Below, one piece after another: positions 1 to 8,703 of a stretch of DNA of 38,130 bases. A model generated the notes under the pieces. That model was not told the origin of the DNA, did not search any database, and saw only the letters and a program-made list of their open reading frames with translations. The DNA comes from an uncultured Lentisphaerota bacterium (lineage in GTDB: Bacteria; Verrucomicrobiota; Lentisphaeria; Oligosphaerales; CAITYL01). The stretch is taken from positions 1-38,130 of the forward strand of contig CAITSE010000023.1 in the NCBI GenBank assembly GCA_903894975.1, given 5' to 3'. Position 1 is the stretch's first letter, and each line of letters begins with the position of its first letter. A program made the translations under genes and the position numbers.

Positions 1-108
1 AAAGCGGGGTTCAGGGTTCAGGGCCGTGAAAGCAACTGTCAGATTGTGAAAGTGTTGTACATCCAGCAGACTCTGCCTCCTGAACCCTGACACCCTGAAC
101 CCTGCTTT
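1..108. repeat. Heptad-repeat inverted element A (GGTTCAG type)
   Basis: The left arm (about 1-23) carries tandem GGTTCAG heptads and the right arm (about 79-108) carries the complement, CTGAACC-type heptads. The outer ends AAAGC and GCTTT also pair, so the two arms could form an imperfect hairpin around a loop of about 55 bp. The element lies downstream of the minus-strand regulator and touches the window edge, so it may extend further left. Its architecture matches the elements at 7693-7820 and 23886-23987. Confidence 0.6.
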
Positions 109-162
109 GCTGGCAGGACGGAGTTCTGCAAGCGCCTCAGGGGATGCAGAATGCGGTGAGAG

Positions 163-1719
163 TCAGCGGAAGGTGCGGTAATCGATCCCGTACTGCTTGA
201 TCTTGTACTGGATGATCCGCTTGGTGAGCCCCAGTTTCTGGGCGGCCTGGGTCTGGTTGCCGCGGGAGTCTTTGAGGGCTTCGGTGATCAGCTCGATCTC
301 GAAATTTTTCACGAGACTGAGGAAATCGCCCTTTTCCTCGCGCTGGGGAACGTACCGGTTCATCTGGAGGGAAGGCGGCAGATGATGGCCGTGGATGACG
401 CCGGCATCGGCCAGGAGCACGGCCCGCTCAATGACGTTTTCCAATTCGCGGACATTGCCGGGCCAGTGGTAGGCGCTGAGCATGTCGATGGCCGGAGTGT
501 CCAGACGGAACACCTGCTTTTTCATTTCCCGGGCAAAGGCCTGGGTGAAATGATCCACCAACAGGATAATATCGGCCTTGCCACGTTCACGCAGGGGCGG
601 AAGATGAATGGGAAAAACATTGAGCCGGTAAAAGAGGTCGGCGCGGAAGCGGCTTTCATTAACGGCCTGTTCAAGGTCGCGGTTGGTGGCGGCAATGATA
701 CGGGCGTGAAACTGCAGGGTCTCGGTGCCGCCGACGCGTTCGAAATCACGGGTCTGAAGCACACGCAGGAGCCGGGTCTGGGCCGGCAGCGGCAACTCCC
801 CGATCTCATCCAGAAAAACCGTGCCCTTGCCAGCCCGCTCCAGGACGCCGGTGTGCCGCTGCATGGCGCCGGTGAAAGAGCCCTTTTCATGGCCGAACAG
901 CTCGCTTTCCAGCAGCGACTCGGGAATGGAACCGCAGTTGACCGCGACAAAAGGCTGGGTTGACCGCGGACTCAGCAAATGAATGGCCTCGGCCACCACG
1001 CCCTTGCCCGTGCCGGTCTCGCCGGTGAGGATGATGGTGGTCGGCACCGGCGCCACCTTGGTGATGAGCTTGCGTACTTCCATCATTACGGCGGATTTGC
1101 CGATGATCTTGTCAAAGGCGCCGCCGGGTTGCTGGGCGCGTTTCCACAGTTCGAAACGATCTTCCAGGCGCCGACGCTGCACAAAGGGGGCGGTGAGCTG
1201 GGCGACCTCGCCGAGGAAGGCCAGTTCGGCCTCGGATTGGGTGATCCGGCGTTGCTCCTTGTCCACCGACAGGGTGCCGATGGTCGACCCGCGGTAAGTG
1301 ATGGGCACGCAGAAAAAGGAGAGCGCGGCGTGCTGAAGAGACTTGAGCTCCTTGCGCAACCCGGACCGGTCGAGAAAATTGCGGTCACGGAACAGATCCT
1401 GAATGTAGACCGGGCGCCCTTCGGCGAAAACCCGGCCGGTGATCCCTTCGCCCGACCGGTAGCGCATTTTTTCAGACTTGGCCCCGGGAACGTCCGCGGC
1501 CGTGATGTCCGCCTGCAATTCCGCATCGCTTTCGTTAAGCAGGGTGATGACTCCGCGTTGCATGCCGCACTCGTCGGCCAGCCACTCCAGCACCAGCGCC
1601 AGCGCGGTGCGCAGATCCTCCGCCGCGGCCAGGTGCCGGGCGGTGCGCGAAAGCAGGCGAAGCTGGGCGACGGAGAACGCGGTTTCCGGCAAAGCCGGCG
1701 CGGCGGCGGATTTTGACAT
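163..1719 (-). CDS. NifA-like sigma-54-dependent transcriptional activator (GAF-AAA+-Fis)
   Basis: This is a bacterial enhancer-binding protein that would remodel RNA polymerase holding sigma-54 using ATP. In a 518-aa protein the domains are: GAF sensor (about 20-180), AAA+ with Walker A GETGTGKG (233-240), a sigma-54 contact loop GSFTGA (280-285), Walker B VFLDEIGELP (from 301), and a Fis-type helix-turn-helix at the C terminus (NQTQAAQKLGLTKR, about 488-501). The ORF track begins at a TTG 18 codons upstream; I chose the internal ATG (MSKSAAAP) because the extra residues look like leader sequence. The contact loop has Ser where the family consensus GAFTGA has Ala. The GAF-AAA-Fis order is that of NifA, but no nif gene is in the window, so the effector and regulon are unknown. 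The gene is divergent from the outer-membrane protein gene, an obvious candidate target. Confidence 0.93.
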   Translation of the reverse strand: MSKSAAAPALPETAFSVAQLRLLSRTARHLAAAEDLRTALALVLEWLADECGMQRGVITLLNESDAELQADITAADVPGAKSEKMRYRSGEGITGRVFAEGRPVYIQDLFRDRNFLDRSGLRKELKSLQHAALSFFCVPITYRGSTIGTLSVDKEQRRITQSEAELAFLGEVAQLTAPFVQRRRLEDRFELWKRAQQPGGAFDKIIGKSAVMMEVRKLITKVAPVPTTIILTGETGTGKGVVAEAIHLLSPRSTQPFVAVNCGSIPESLLESELFGHEKGSFTGAMQRHTGVLERAGKGTVFLDEIGELPLPAQTRLLRVLQTRDFERVGGTETLQFHARIIAATNRDLEQAVNESRFRADLFYRLNVFPIHLPPLRERGKADIILLVDHFTQAFAREMKKQVFRLDTPAIDMLSAYHWPGNVRELENVIERAVLLADAGVIHGHHLPPSLQMNRYVPQREEKGDFLSLVKNFEIELITEALKDSRGNQTQAAQKLGLTKRIIQYKIKQYGIDYRTFR

Positions 1720-2118
1720 GGACGGGAACCCCCAGGCGGCCGGCGCAGAGAGGCCCCGGCCTGACCAGAACAAAAATGTACCGCAGGCCCGAGGGAATGC
1801 AAGCCCAGGCTCGGGAGCCGTTGGCGATGGAAAAGTAACAAAACTGTGTCAATGTTAAAATCATTTTGGGTGGGAATAAGCTCACTTATCCTTATTTGCG
1901 ATACGATATTGTGGTTTATACTCAATCGGAAACGCCATTTTCGTGGTTGCAATCAGGGTTTTAATATGTTTGAAAATAGATGGATGTAACGATTTTGTCC
2001 GGCATGGCATGAGGCGGGCTTTCCCTGACGGCATCCCGCGCCGAAATGACCGGCGGCGGACCTGACGGCATTTCATCCCCCCCGATCCGACAATCCGACC
2101 CATAAGGAGTCCCTGGCC
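1720..2118. other. AT-rich divergent intergenic control region
   Basis: This gap of about 400 bp separates the regulator from the divergent outer-membrane protein gene. Roughly 1800-1990 is clearly AT-richer than the GC-rich surroundings, as expected for a regulatory region. On the minus strand a TTGACA hexamer (1847-1852) could be a -35 for the regulator, but no convincing -10 follows. I looked for NifA-type TGT-N10-ACA upstream sites and found none that match. No gene is supported here. Confidence 0.5.
2005..2020 (+). promoter_or_regulatory. Candidate sigma-54 -24/-12 promoter
   Basis: TGGCATGAGGCGGGCT has the invariant GG (2006-2007) and GC (2018-2019) dinucleotides at the required 10-nt separation, and a TGGCA -24 box. 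The -12 box is GGGC rather than TTGC, so the match is partial. It lies about 100 bp before the outer-membrane protein start and next to a sigma-54 activator gene, which makes it more credible. Confidence 0.45.
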
Positions 2119-3024
2119 ATGATCCGGAAACTGGAACGTTCAATCCGCCGCGCCGCCATCCTCGCCTGCAGCTTTGGGATTCTGGCCGCCGCCACCCGCG
2201 CCGAGGACACGCCCGCAGCGCCCGCCCCGGCTTCCCCTCCGGCCATCACCCTGGCCCCGCCCGCGGCAGCCGCCGACGGCTGGGAACGACCCACCGGCTC
2301 GCTGAGCCTGGACTACGCCAGCCGCTATGTCTGGCGCGGCATGGTGGCCAATCAGGATCCGGTGCTGCAACCGTCCCTCACCCTCAGCTGGTACGGCTTC
2401 TCCGTCAACGCCTGGGGCAACGTCGACACCACCAATTACGGCGACCACGAGGGCGGCTATAACGACCGCAAATGGGAATTCTCGGAAGTCGACTATACGC
2501 TGTCCTATTCCCACACGTTCGAGAAGAAGACGACCGGCCTGCCCTTCAATGTCGCCCCGACCCTCGGCTACATCTCCTACACCTTTGACGGCACCACGGT
2601 GGAGAATACGCAAGAGGTCTTTTTCGGTGTCGGCCTGCCGGACGTCCTGCTCTCCCCCACCCTCACCGCCTACTATGACGTGGACGAGTGCCACGGCTGG
2701 TACCTGAACGCCGCCGTCAGCCATTCCATCTCCCTCTACAAGAAAGAAGACAAGGACATCCTCGCACTGATCCTCGGCGCCAGTCTCGGCTGGGGCAGTG
2801 CGCAGGAGAACGGCTTCTACTACGGCGGCACCAGCGAGCAGGGGCTCTCCGACTTCGGCCTGTCCGCCGGCATCAAGTACGCCGTCACCGACAACTTCGC
2901 CATCACTCCCTACGTCAAGTACTCGGACATCATTACCAAGGGGTTGAACGACGTGCGTGACAACCTCTCCGGCGCCACCTCGAGCCAGACGGTGTTCGGC
3001 GTCAATGCCACTTATTCATTCTGA
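2119..3024 (+). CDS. TorF-like / gcw_chp family outer-membrane beta-barrel protein
   Basis: A 301-aa secreted protein predicted to sit in the outer membrane. It begins with a basic n-region and a hydrophobic core (AAILACSFGILAAATRAED), a signal peptide probably cut near the ATRA-E boundary. A Pro/Ala-rich spacer follows, then alternating aromatic/polar strands starting at GSLSLDYASRYVWRGM. That opening, with a YVWRG motif and DPVLQPSL, is characteristic of the TIGR02001 (gcw_chp) family of putative porins. The chain ends in an aromatic residue (NATYSF), the usual C-terminal signal of barrel proteins. An AAGGAG ribosome site lies about 11 nt before the ATG. The 3' end overlaps the convergent comEC-like gene by 13 bp. 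The substrate is unknown; control by the adjacent sigma-54 activator is an inference. Confidence 0.82.
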   Translation: MIRKLERSIRRAAILACSFGILAAATRAEDTPAAPAPASPPAITLAPPAAAADGWERPTGSLSLDYASRYVWRGMVANQDPVLQPSLTLSWYGFSVNAWGNVDTTNYGDHEGGYNDRKWEFSEVDYTLSYSHTFEKKTTGLPFNVAPTLGYISYTFDGTTVENTQEVFFGVGLPDVLLSPTLTAYYDVDECHGWYLNAAVSHSISLYKKEDKDILALILGASLGWGSAQENGFYYGGTSEQGLSDFGLSAGIKYAVTDNFAITPYVKYSDIITKGLNDVRDNLSGATSSQTVFGVNATYSF

Positions 3025-5291
3025 TCTCCCAGCCCGGGGCCGTTCAGGACGGCCATGACCGGGCGGCGGCGGAGCGGAAGGCGCAACGGCGCCGCTTCCG
3101 TTCCGCGGTCGTTTCCGGTCTCTGTCAGGCTGGCGCGGGCGCCGCCCGCGGCGGTTTCTGATTCCGTGGTCAGAACCCGCGCCGGCGCCGGGTGCCGCAA
3201 TTCCAGGCGCCGGCCGACGGCGCAAGTGGTCCAGGTGACGATAAGCGGCCCGGCCGGTTGCGGCGCCTCGCCGGAAGCCGCGGTGCGGATACGGACGCCG
3301 GCCACGGCCAGGTTCAGAGCGGCCAAGCGCAGGGCGGGAGAAAGGCGGCGGCCGCCGCCTTCGAGCAGGAGCAGGCTTTCGCCGCGGAGTCCGCAACGAA
3401 AGAGTTCCAAAGCGGCGGGAGGACAACCGGGACCGGCAACGATCAATGCCGCCGTGCCATGGCCGGAACGGACGAGTTGCTGGAGCATGGCGCGGGCCAG
3501 GGTGAAACTGTCGGGAAGCACAACCACGGGCGGTGTCGCCGCAACCGGTCGCCAGATCAGGCCGGGTTGACCGGCGCCGTCGCCGGAGAAAACCTGCGCA
3601 GTTCCGGCCGGCAGCTCGCCGGGCAGGAATGGCAGAATGAAGATTCCCAGCAGGACCATACCCGCGCCGGCGGTACGCAGGCCGGGATGGAAGCGTCGTC
3701 CCAGGGCCGTGGCCAGGATCAGGTAAAACAGGATCACGGCAGCCAGGGGCGGCCGGACCACGGGCAGGCTCACGGCCAGGTCGCGTCCGGCTTCGGCCAG
3801 GGCATCGGTCAGACGGACGCTCAAATCCAGACCGCGGGCCAGCAAGCGCTCCGGTCCCGGCCACCACGGGCTGATCAGGAAAGACGCCGGCAACTTCAGA
3901 CAGGCCAGGAAGAGCATCCACCAGACGGTGAGACCGGTGAGCGGGTTGATCCAGAGGCAGGACAGGATCAGCCGCTGGTTGGTCCAGGCGACAAGTCCCG
4001 CGGCGGCGGCCCAGCCCAGAAGGCTGCCGGCGGCCAGGTCGGCCAGACGCGCCCGCAGGCCACGCCAGAACCGGTGCGGCCGGCAGCGTTCCGGGCGCCA
4101 GGCGTCGGCTTCACCGATCCAGTCACGGAACCGGCGCACGACATGCCATCCGGCGATCAGAAAAAAAACCAGAAGAAAAGAAAACTGAAAACCGGTCTGA
4201 AAAAGCTGGAGTGGGTTCCACAACAGCAAGATCAATGCTGCGGCCGCGACAGAATTGAGGGGGTTCACGGCCTGGAACCACGCGCGGCCCGCCGCCCACA
4301 GGGCGATCATCAGCCAGGAGCGCACGGCGGCGGCCTCGGACCCGGTCATGACCACATACAGCCCCAGCAGCGGCGGCAGCAGGGCGTGGCGCATACGGAA
4401 CGGCAGCCCGGCCAACGCCAGGGCGGGAAGCAGGATCGAGGCGAGGATGGCGACGTGCAGCCCGCTGACCGAGAAAATGTGAATCGTCCCGCTCTGCAGG
4501 AAGCGGGCACGCAGCTCCGGGGCCAGTTCTTCGCAGCGGCTGAAGATTACGGCGGCTAGGATCCCGGCCTGAGCGGGACTGGCAACGCCCGCGCAAATGC
4601 GGTCCAGCAAGGCGTCACGGCCACGGTACAGCGCCGCCGGCAGCCACCGCCAGCCGCAAACCGGTCCGGTAATTTCCAAGGTCTGAACCTGGAAAAGAAG
4701 GAAAACCCCGCGGGTCCGGAGATAGGCGCGGTAGTCGAAGTCCTCCAGAAACGGCGCGGCGTCCGGTTCGAGCATGGCGCCGATGGCGCGAACCCTGCTG
4801 CCGTAAGGCGGAGTGACGACCGTTTCGCGCGGAAGACGCAGGAGGATGTCACCGCGGACGTTTCGCCAGGGGGCGCCGTTACCGCCAGGGGTGCGGAGTC
4901 GGACCAGGCTGGCGCGGAGTCCGGGACCTGGAGCGGCAACATCCTCGCGGGAAACGGGTTCAGTAATAATGGCTTCTATTTCTACCGCGCATTCGGCGCG
5001 GGGCAGGGCCGTGCGGCAGGTTTGCCAGGGGGCAGCCAGGTGCAGGAGCGTCAGCAGGGCGGCAAGGGGCAGCAGGATGGCGAACCGCCGACCGGCGCGG
5101 TCCTGGATGAGCCAGAGCAGCCCGCCGGCGGCCAGGGCCAGGAGCGTGGCGGCCCAGACCGGAAGGCTTCCGGCAGCGCCGAGCCAGGCGGTCAGAATGC
5201 CGGGCACAAGCCAAAGCCCGGCGGCCAGGGCCGGCAGAGTCCGTCCATCCGGCAGTCCGGCGCCGGGCCCGCCCGTATCCACCTCCCCCAT
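3012..5291 (-). CDS. comEC: ComEC/Rec2-like competence membrane protein with degenerate C-terminal domain
   Basis: A 759-aa polytopic inner-membrane protein of the family that carries single-stranded DNA into the cytoplasm during transformation. An N-terminal DUF4131-like section (two or three helices, then a soluble beta-rich segment about 100-210) precedes the competence core, recognised by SGTIHIFSVSGLHVAILAS (about 267-285) and many later helices. Canonical long ComECs end in a metallo-beta-lactamase-like domain. Here residues after about 560 keep a trace of its start (AQVFSGDGAGQPGLIW, where DVGQGDA is normal), but no HxHxDH motif is visible and the tail is Ala/Gly/Arg-rich. The ORF track starts 39 codons earlier; I chose ATG 5291 because GGAGG sits 9 nt before it. 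It lies 86 bp downstream of the FHA/PEGA gene on the same strand, so co-transcription is plausible. Confidence 0.85.
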   Translation of the reverse strand: MGEVDTGGPGAGLPDGRTLPALAAGLWLVPGILTAWLGAAGSLPVWAATLLALAAGGLLWLIQDRAGRRFAILLPLAALLTLLHLAAPWQTCRTALPRAECAVEIEAIITEPVSREDVAAPGPGLRASLVRLRTPGGNGAPWRNVRGDILLRLPRETVVTPPYGSRVRAIGAMLEPDAAPFLEDFDYRAYLRTRGVFLLFQVQTLEITGPVCGWRWLPAALYRGRDALLDRICAGVASPAQAGILAAVIFSRCEELAPELRARFLQSGTIHIFSVSGLHVAILASILLPALALAGLPFRMRHALLPPLLGLYVVMTGSEAAAVRSWLMIALWAAGRAWFQAVNPLNSVAAAALILLLWNPLQLFQTGFQFSFLLVFFLIAGWHVVRRFRDWIGEADAWRPERCRPHRFWRGLRARLADLAAGSLLGWAAAAGLVAWTNQRLILSCLWINPLTGLTVWWMLFLACLKLPASFLISPWWPGPERLLARGLDLSVRLTDALAEAGRDLAVSLPVVRPPLAAVILFYLILATALGRRFHPGLRTAGAGMVLLGIFILPFLPGELPAGTAQVFSGDGAGQPGLIWRPVAATPPVVVLPDSFTLARAMLQQLVRSGHGTAALIVAGPGCPPAALELFRCGLRGESLLLLEGGGRRLSPALRLAALNLAVAGVRIRTAASGEAPQPAGPLIVTWTTCAVGRRLELRHPAPARVLTTESETAAGGARASLTETGNDRGTEAAPLRLPLRRRPVMAVLNGPGLGDQNE

Positions 5292-5377
5292 CGTGACATT
5301 CCTCCCCGGAAGGACCGGACGCAACGGTCTCCCTCCGTCACGACCGGCGACTCTGCGAAACGAGCGGCCCCAACACC

Positions 5378-7489
5378 TCAGGGCGCCGCGGGAGCGACCA
5401 AACCGCAATCCCGAAGCACGAGCACGCCCTGACGCGTAATTTCATCAAAGGTGCCGGCAACGGTGACGGGCTGTCTACGAATCTGGGAGGTATTGAGAAC
5501 CGCGCGGATGTCTTCAAATTCCTTGCGGCCGAAAACACATTTGACGTTGCCAAAAAGAACCATCACCGAGACGGGATCATACCCGCCGGTGACCGGCGTG
5601 CCGATGACCGTGAGCTGGCGTTTGGCATAAGCCTTGGCCGCAGCCTCGGGAGCGAGAGGACGCAACCGTTCCAGCAACGCCTCCGGGGACAGCGGCTCGT
5701 TAGCGGGGATCAAATCGACCACCAGCGGCCTGACCGTGTCAGCCGGCACTGGCGGTGGCTTCGGCAAGGGGGTCGGCGGGACAATCTCGGGACCGAGCTC
5801 CGCCGTGGCCTTGAGCCGGGCCTCTTCCAAGTTGGCCCGGGATTGCGCCTCTTTGGAGCGTTCCAGCGGCAACGGGGCACTCCCCTGGATCTGCGGCTTC
5901 AGGTACCGTTCCAGACGCTTTGGCGTTTCCGCCAAAACCATGTCGCCGAACGAGTTCTGCTCAATGAGCATGCCAGAGCGGGTGGTCTTGTCGATAAGCG
6001 TGACCTCGGTATCCGGCACCCATAGGCTGAACACCATTTTGCGTTTTTCATTGCGAACGGTCTTGACATGCTTGCTTTCGCGCGGGCCCAACGGATGAAC
6101 TACCTTGATATCGTGCTCGCCTTCCAAGATGCCGCGCAGGATCAGAGGCTTGGACTCGCGGCCGGGTTCGCTACCGGCGGCTTCGGTGCGCCCCACCGGC
6201 ATGTCGTCCACCAGCACGTCGCACCCCGCCGGGGTGGTCACCACTTCCAGCGAGCCGATGCAACTGCGCAGGGGGATGGCCACGGTTTCGGGCTGGTTAT
6301 CGCGGACATTGGCACGGAATTTTTCGACATCATAGCCGGGCAGGGAGAGTTTAAATTCATACTCGCCGGCGGGAAGTTCGTCGAGAAACATGGGGGTTTG
6401 CCCAAGGAGCCGCGGCCCGAGCGAGAGGACGGCGCCGACGGGGTTCGAGGTGATGAGCAGGGTAGCGGACTTCTGGCGGAGCTGGAAAGGCTTGTCCGGC
6501 ACCAGCGCGGGATAATGGATCTGGCGACTGAGATCTTCATAACCGCGCAACGAAAAGGTGAGCGCATGTCGGCCGGGGGGCAGGTTTTTCAGGTAGGCAG
6601 GGGTGACCCCCTGGTCGGCGCCATCAAGCAGGACCTTGGCGCCGTGCGGCTCGGAGTCGACTAGGATAAGCAGAGGCGAGGGAGGTTCGGCGACACCCTT
6701 GGTGGCGGGCTCGGCGACGGCAGCCGCAACCGCGCCTGTACCGGTTTGGAGCGTGGCCGTTCCCGTCGGAGCGGCGGTGGCTCCGGACGAGGTTGGCGCA
6801 ACGGTTGGAGTGGCAACTGCCGGCGCCGCCGGGCCGCCGAACATCGCCATCGGCGCGCCGCTGCCGGGACCGGCTGGAACGGGCGGCTTGGCGATGACCG
6901 GCGCCAACGCCACGGCCGGAACGGAGGGGGCGGACGCAGCGGCCGGCTTTCCCGGGAAGAACGTGAACCAGACCAACGAGCCGGCCAATCCCAGCAAGAC
7001 CGTGAACAGGGCCGCCAGAAACAGCACGGTCAGGCTGACAGATTTACGGGCGGGTTGACCCGGGGCTGGCGCCGCGGCCGCGGCGCTCGCCGCCGGAACC
7101 GGAGGCGGCGGCGCGGAAGCGGGAGACTTGGCCGGCGAAGTGGCCGGGGAATGGGCGGGAGCATGACCGGGAAGCTTGGCCTCGGGCACAATCTCGCCGG
7201 AATCAGTGGCCAGAAGAATACATTCACCGATGCCAATGCGGTCACCGTTGTGGATTTCTTCGCGCGTGGTTCCCTGAAGCTTGCGGCCGTTGATGCGGAT
7301 GCCGTTGGTGCTCTGCATGTCTTCCGCGGACCATTTGTCCTTGTCGCAAGTCAACTTGCAGTGAGTGCGGGAGACTCCGTCTTCGGTCAGGATTAAGTCG
7401 TTGCCTTTTTCCCGGCCGATGATGAACGAACTGCCTTTAAGTTCGATAATTCTGCCTTGATCATGACCGGTCAATATGCGTAATTTCAT
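5378..7489 (-). CDS. FHA-TM-PEGA-OB-fold multidomain membrane protein
   Basis: A 703-aa protein with clear modular structure. Residues 1-95 are an FHA phosphothreonine-binding domain (IIGREKGNDLIL, GVSRTHCKL, STNGIRING). A Pro/Ala linker leads to one transmembrane helix (about 151-178, SLTVLFLAALFTVLLGLAG). After a second low-complexity linker come three PEGA beta-domains (about 272-338, 342-408, 412-488), with SEPHGAKVLLDG and LPPGRHALTFSLRGY in the first. The C terminus (about 618-697) looks like a tRNA_anti-like OB fold (VKCVFGRKEFEDI then VTVAGTFDEI). The layout implies a cytoplasmic FHA sensing phosphorylation, joined through the membrane to an external region that may bind the envelope. 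The partner kinase is not in the window. The ATG has only a weak GGGTG ribosome site. The gene is upstream of comEC on the same strand. Confidence 0.85.
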   Translation of the reverse strand: MKLRILTGHDQGRIIELKGSSFIIGREKGNDLILTEDGVSRTHCKLTCDKDKWSAEDMQSTNGIRINGRKLQGTTREEIHNGDRIGIGECILLATDSGEIVPEAKLPGHAPAHSPATSPAKSPASAPPPPVPAASAAAAAPAPGQPARKSVSLTVLFLAALFTVLLGLAGSLVWFTFFPGKPAAASAPSVPAVALAPVIAKPPVPAGPGSGAPMAMFGGPAAPAVATPTVAPTSSGATAAPTGTATLQTGTGAVAAAVAEPATKGVAEPPSPLLILVDSEPHGAKVLLDGADQGVTPAYLKNLPPGRHALTFSLRGYEDLSRQIHYPALVPDKPFQLRQKSATLLITSNPVGAVLSLGPRLLGQTPMFLDELPAGEYEFKLSLPGYDVEKFRANVRDNQPETVAIPLRSCIGSLEVVTTPAGCDVLVDDMPVGRTEAAGSEPGRESKPLILRGILEGEHDIKVVHPLGPRESKHVKTVRNEKRKMVFSLWVPDTEVTLIDKTTRSGMLIEQNSFGDMVLAETPKRLERYLKPQIQGSAPLPLERSKEAQSRANLEEARLKATAELGPEIVPPTPLPKPPPVPADTVRPLVVDLIPANEPLSPEALLERLRPLAPEAAAKAYAKRQLTVIGTPVTGGYDPVSVMVLFGNVKCVFGRKEFEDIRAVLNTSQIRRQPVTVAGTFDEITRQGVLVLRDCGLVAPAAP

Positions 7490-7692
7490 GGATTCACCCG
7501 ATTATCATCATGCACCACCACGATCCGGATATGTGAAAAACCGGTTTCCGGCCCGGGCCGGACGTTTCCACCGGTTTTGGCTTTCCCTTGAGACTTTCAG
7601 ACCAAGGTTTAAAGCGTCCAGTTCCCCAGTACATTAAACCGGTTGCCGCCGCCGGCCAACTGCCGGTTCAAGGAATCCCGGTGCCACAAAAA

Positions 7693-7820
7693 GTCTGTGG
7701 TCTGTGGTCTGTGGGGGAAAACAAATACGAAATGCCGGCATTCGCGCAAGATGGCGAGACCTCTCCGGTTGAGAATCCGCCGCCCCCTCTTCCCCACAGA
7801 CCACAGGCCACAAGCCACAG
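7693..7820. repeat. Heptad-repeat inverted element B (GTCTGTG type)
   Basis: The left arm has three exact GTCTGTG heptads (7693-7713) then GGGG. The right arm (about 7791-7820) is the complement, CCCC followed by four imperfect CACAGAC/CACAGGC/CACAAGC-type heptads. The arms can pair with about three mismatches around a loop of about 75 bp. The element fills much of the 347-bp gap between the divergent FHA/PEGA and PHP genes. The right arm ends 16 nt before the PHP start codon, so it is probably in that transcript's leader. I see no clear sigma-70 promoter in the rest of the gap (7490-7692). Confidence 0.65.
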
Positions 7821-7836
7821 CCCCCCCCCTTCCTCT

Positions 7837-8703
7837 ATGATCGATCTGCACTGCCACAGCACCGCCTCGGACGGTTCCTGCCGCCCCGGCGACCTGCCCG
7901 GACTCGCCCGCGCCGCCGGCCTGTCCGCCCTGGCCCTGACCGACCATGACACGGTGGCGGGACTGGAGGCATTCCTTGCGGCCGCGCCCGCCGCCGGCAT
8001 CGAACCAGTGACCGGCGTGGAATTTTCATGCAGTTGGTACGACGGCACCATGCATATCCTCGGCCTGTGGATCGACCAGGCCGACCCGGCGCTGCTGGAA
8101 CTGCTCGCCCGCGAACGAGAGTCGCGCCGGGTACGGAACGAAAGCATTCTGAAAAAATTGGAATGCCTGGGCATGCCCCTGAGCGACGTGGAAATGGCAA
8201 CGGCCACAGGCGAGAGCGGCGTCATGGGGCGGCCGCATCTGGCCAAAGCCCTGGTCACGGCCGGGCACTGCCAGGACCCGCAGGATGCGTTCGCCCGGTT
8301 CCTGGGCCGCGGCCGCGCCGCCTATGTCCGCCGTTATCTGCCGCTTCCCGAAGCCGTGATCCGGATCATCCACGGCGCCGGCGGTGTCGCCGTCTGGGCC
8401 CATCCCACCGCCCAGCTCCGGGCGTCCCCGGCCCGCCTGCGCCAGACGGCGCGCGCCCTGATCAAGGCCGGACTCGATGGCATGGAAACCTATTACCCCG
8501 AGTTCACTCCCGCGGAGGTAACGCTGGCCCTGGAGGTGGCGCGCCAGCTCAGCCTGCTCCCCTCCGGCGGCAGCGACTTCCACGGCTCCTTCACTCCGGA
8601 TCTCCGGCTCGGCACCGGCCGCGGCACCCTTGCCGTCCCCGACGACATCCTCCCCGCCCTCCGGGAAAAAGCCGCCGCCCACCGCCGCGCCGCCCGGCCG
8701 TAA
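7837..8703 (+). CDS. PHP-domain phosphoesterase (RNase AM / TrpH-YciV-like)
   Basis: A 288-aa metal-dependent phosphoesterase. It starts directly with the PHP signature MIDLHCHSTASDG (metal ligands in HxH), then LTDHDTVAG, the GVEFSC strand, VWAHP, and a C-terminal GGSDFHG carrying the last metal ligands. This set and length match the RnaAM/YciV (TrpH) branch, whose characterised members hydrolyse 3',5'-nucleoside bisphosphates and trim RNA 5' ends; the exact substrate here is inferred. The ORF track begins 83 codons earlier, but those codons translate the heptad element and resemble no protein, so I place the start at ATG 7837. No Shine-Dalgarno is visible: the preceding bases are a run of C followed by TTCCTCT. 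Confidence 0.87.
   Translation: MIDLHCHSTASDGSCRPGDLPGLARAAGLSALALTDHDTVAGLEAFLAAAPAAGIEPVTGVEFSCSWYDGTMHILGLWIDQADPALLELLARERESRRVRNESILKKLECLGMPLSDVEMATATGESGVMGRPHLAKALVTAGHCQDPQDAFARFLGRGRAAYVRRYLPLPEAVIRIIHGAGGVAVWAHPTAQLRASPARLRQTARALIKAGLDGMETYYPEFTPAEVTLALEVARQLSLLPSGGSDFHGSFTPDLRLGTGRGTLAVPDDILPALREKAAAHRRAARP

Noticed and set aside
3192-4559. 455-aa plus-strand ORF opposite comEC
   Set aside because: Low-complexity Gln/Gly-rich translation; the minus strand has the ComEC motif HIFSVSGLHVAIL.
7588-7836. N-terminal extension of the PHP protein in the ORF track
   Set aside because: These codons translate the GTCTGTG heptad element and resemble no protein; the PHP signature begins at ATG 7837.
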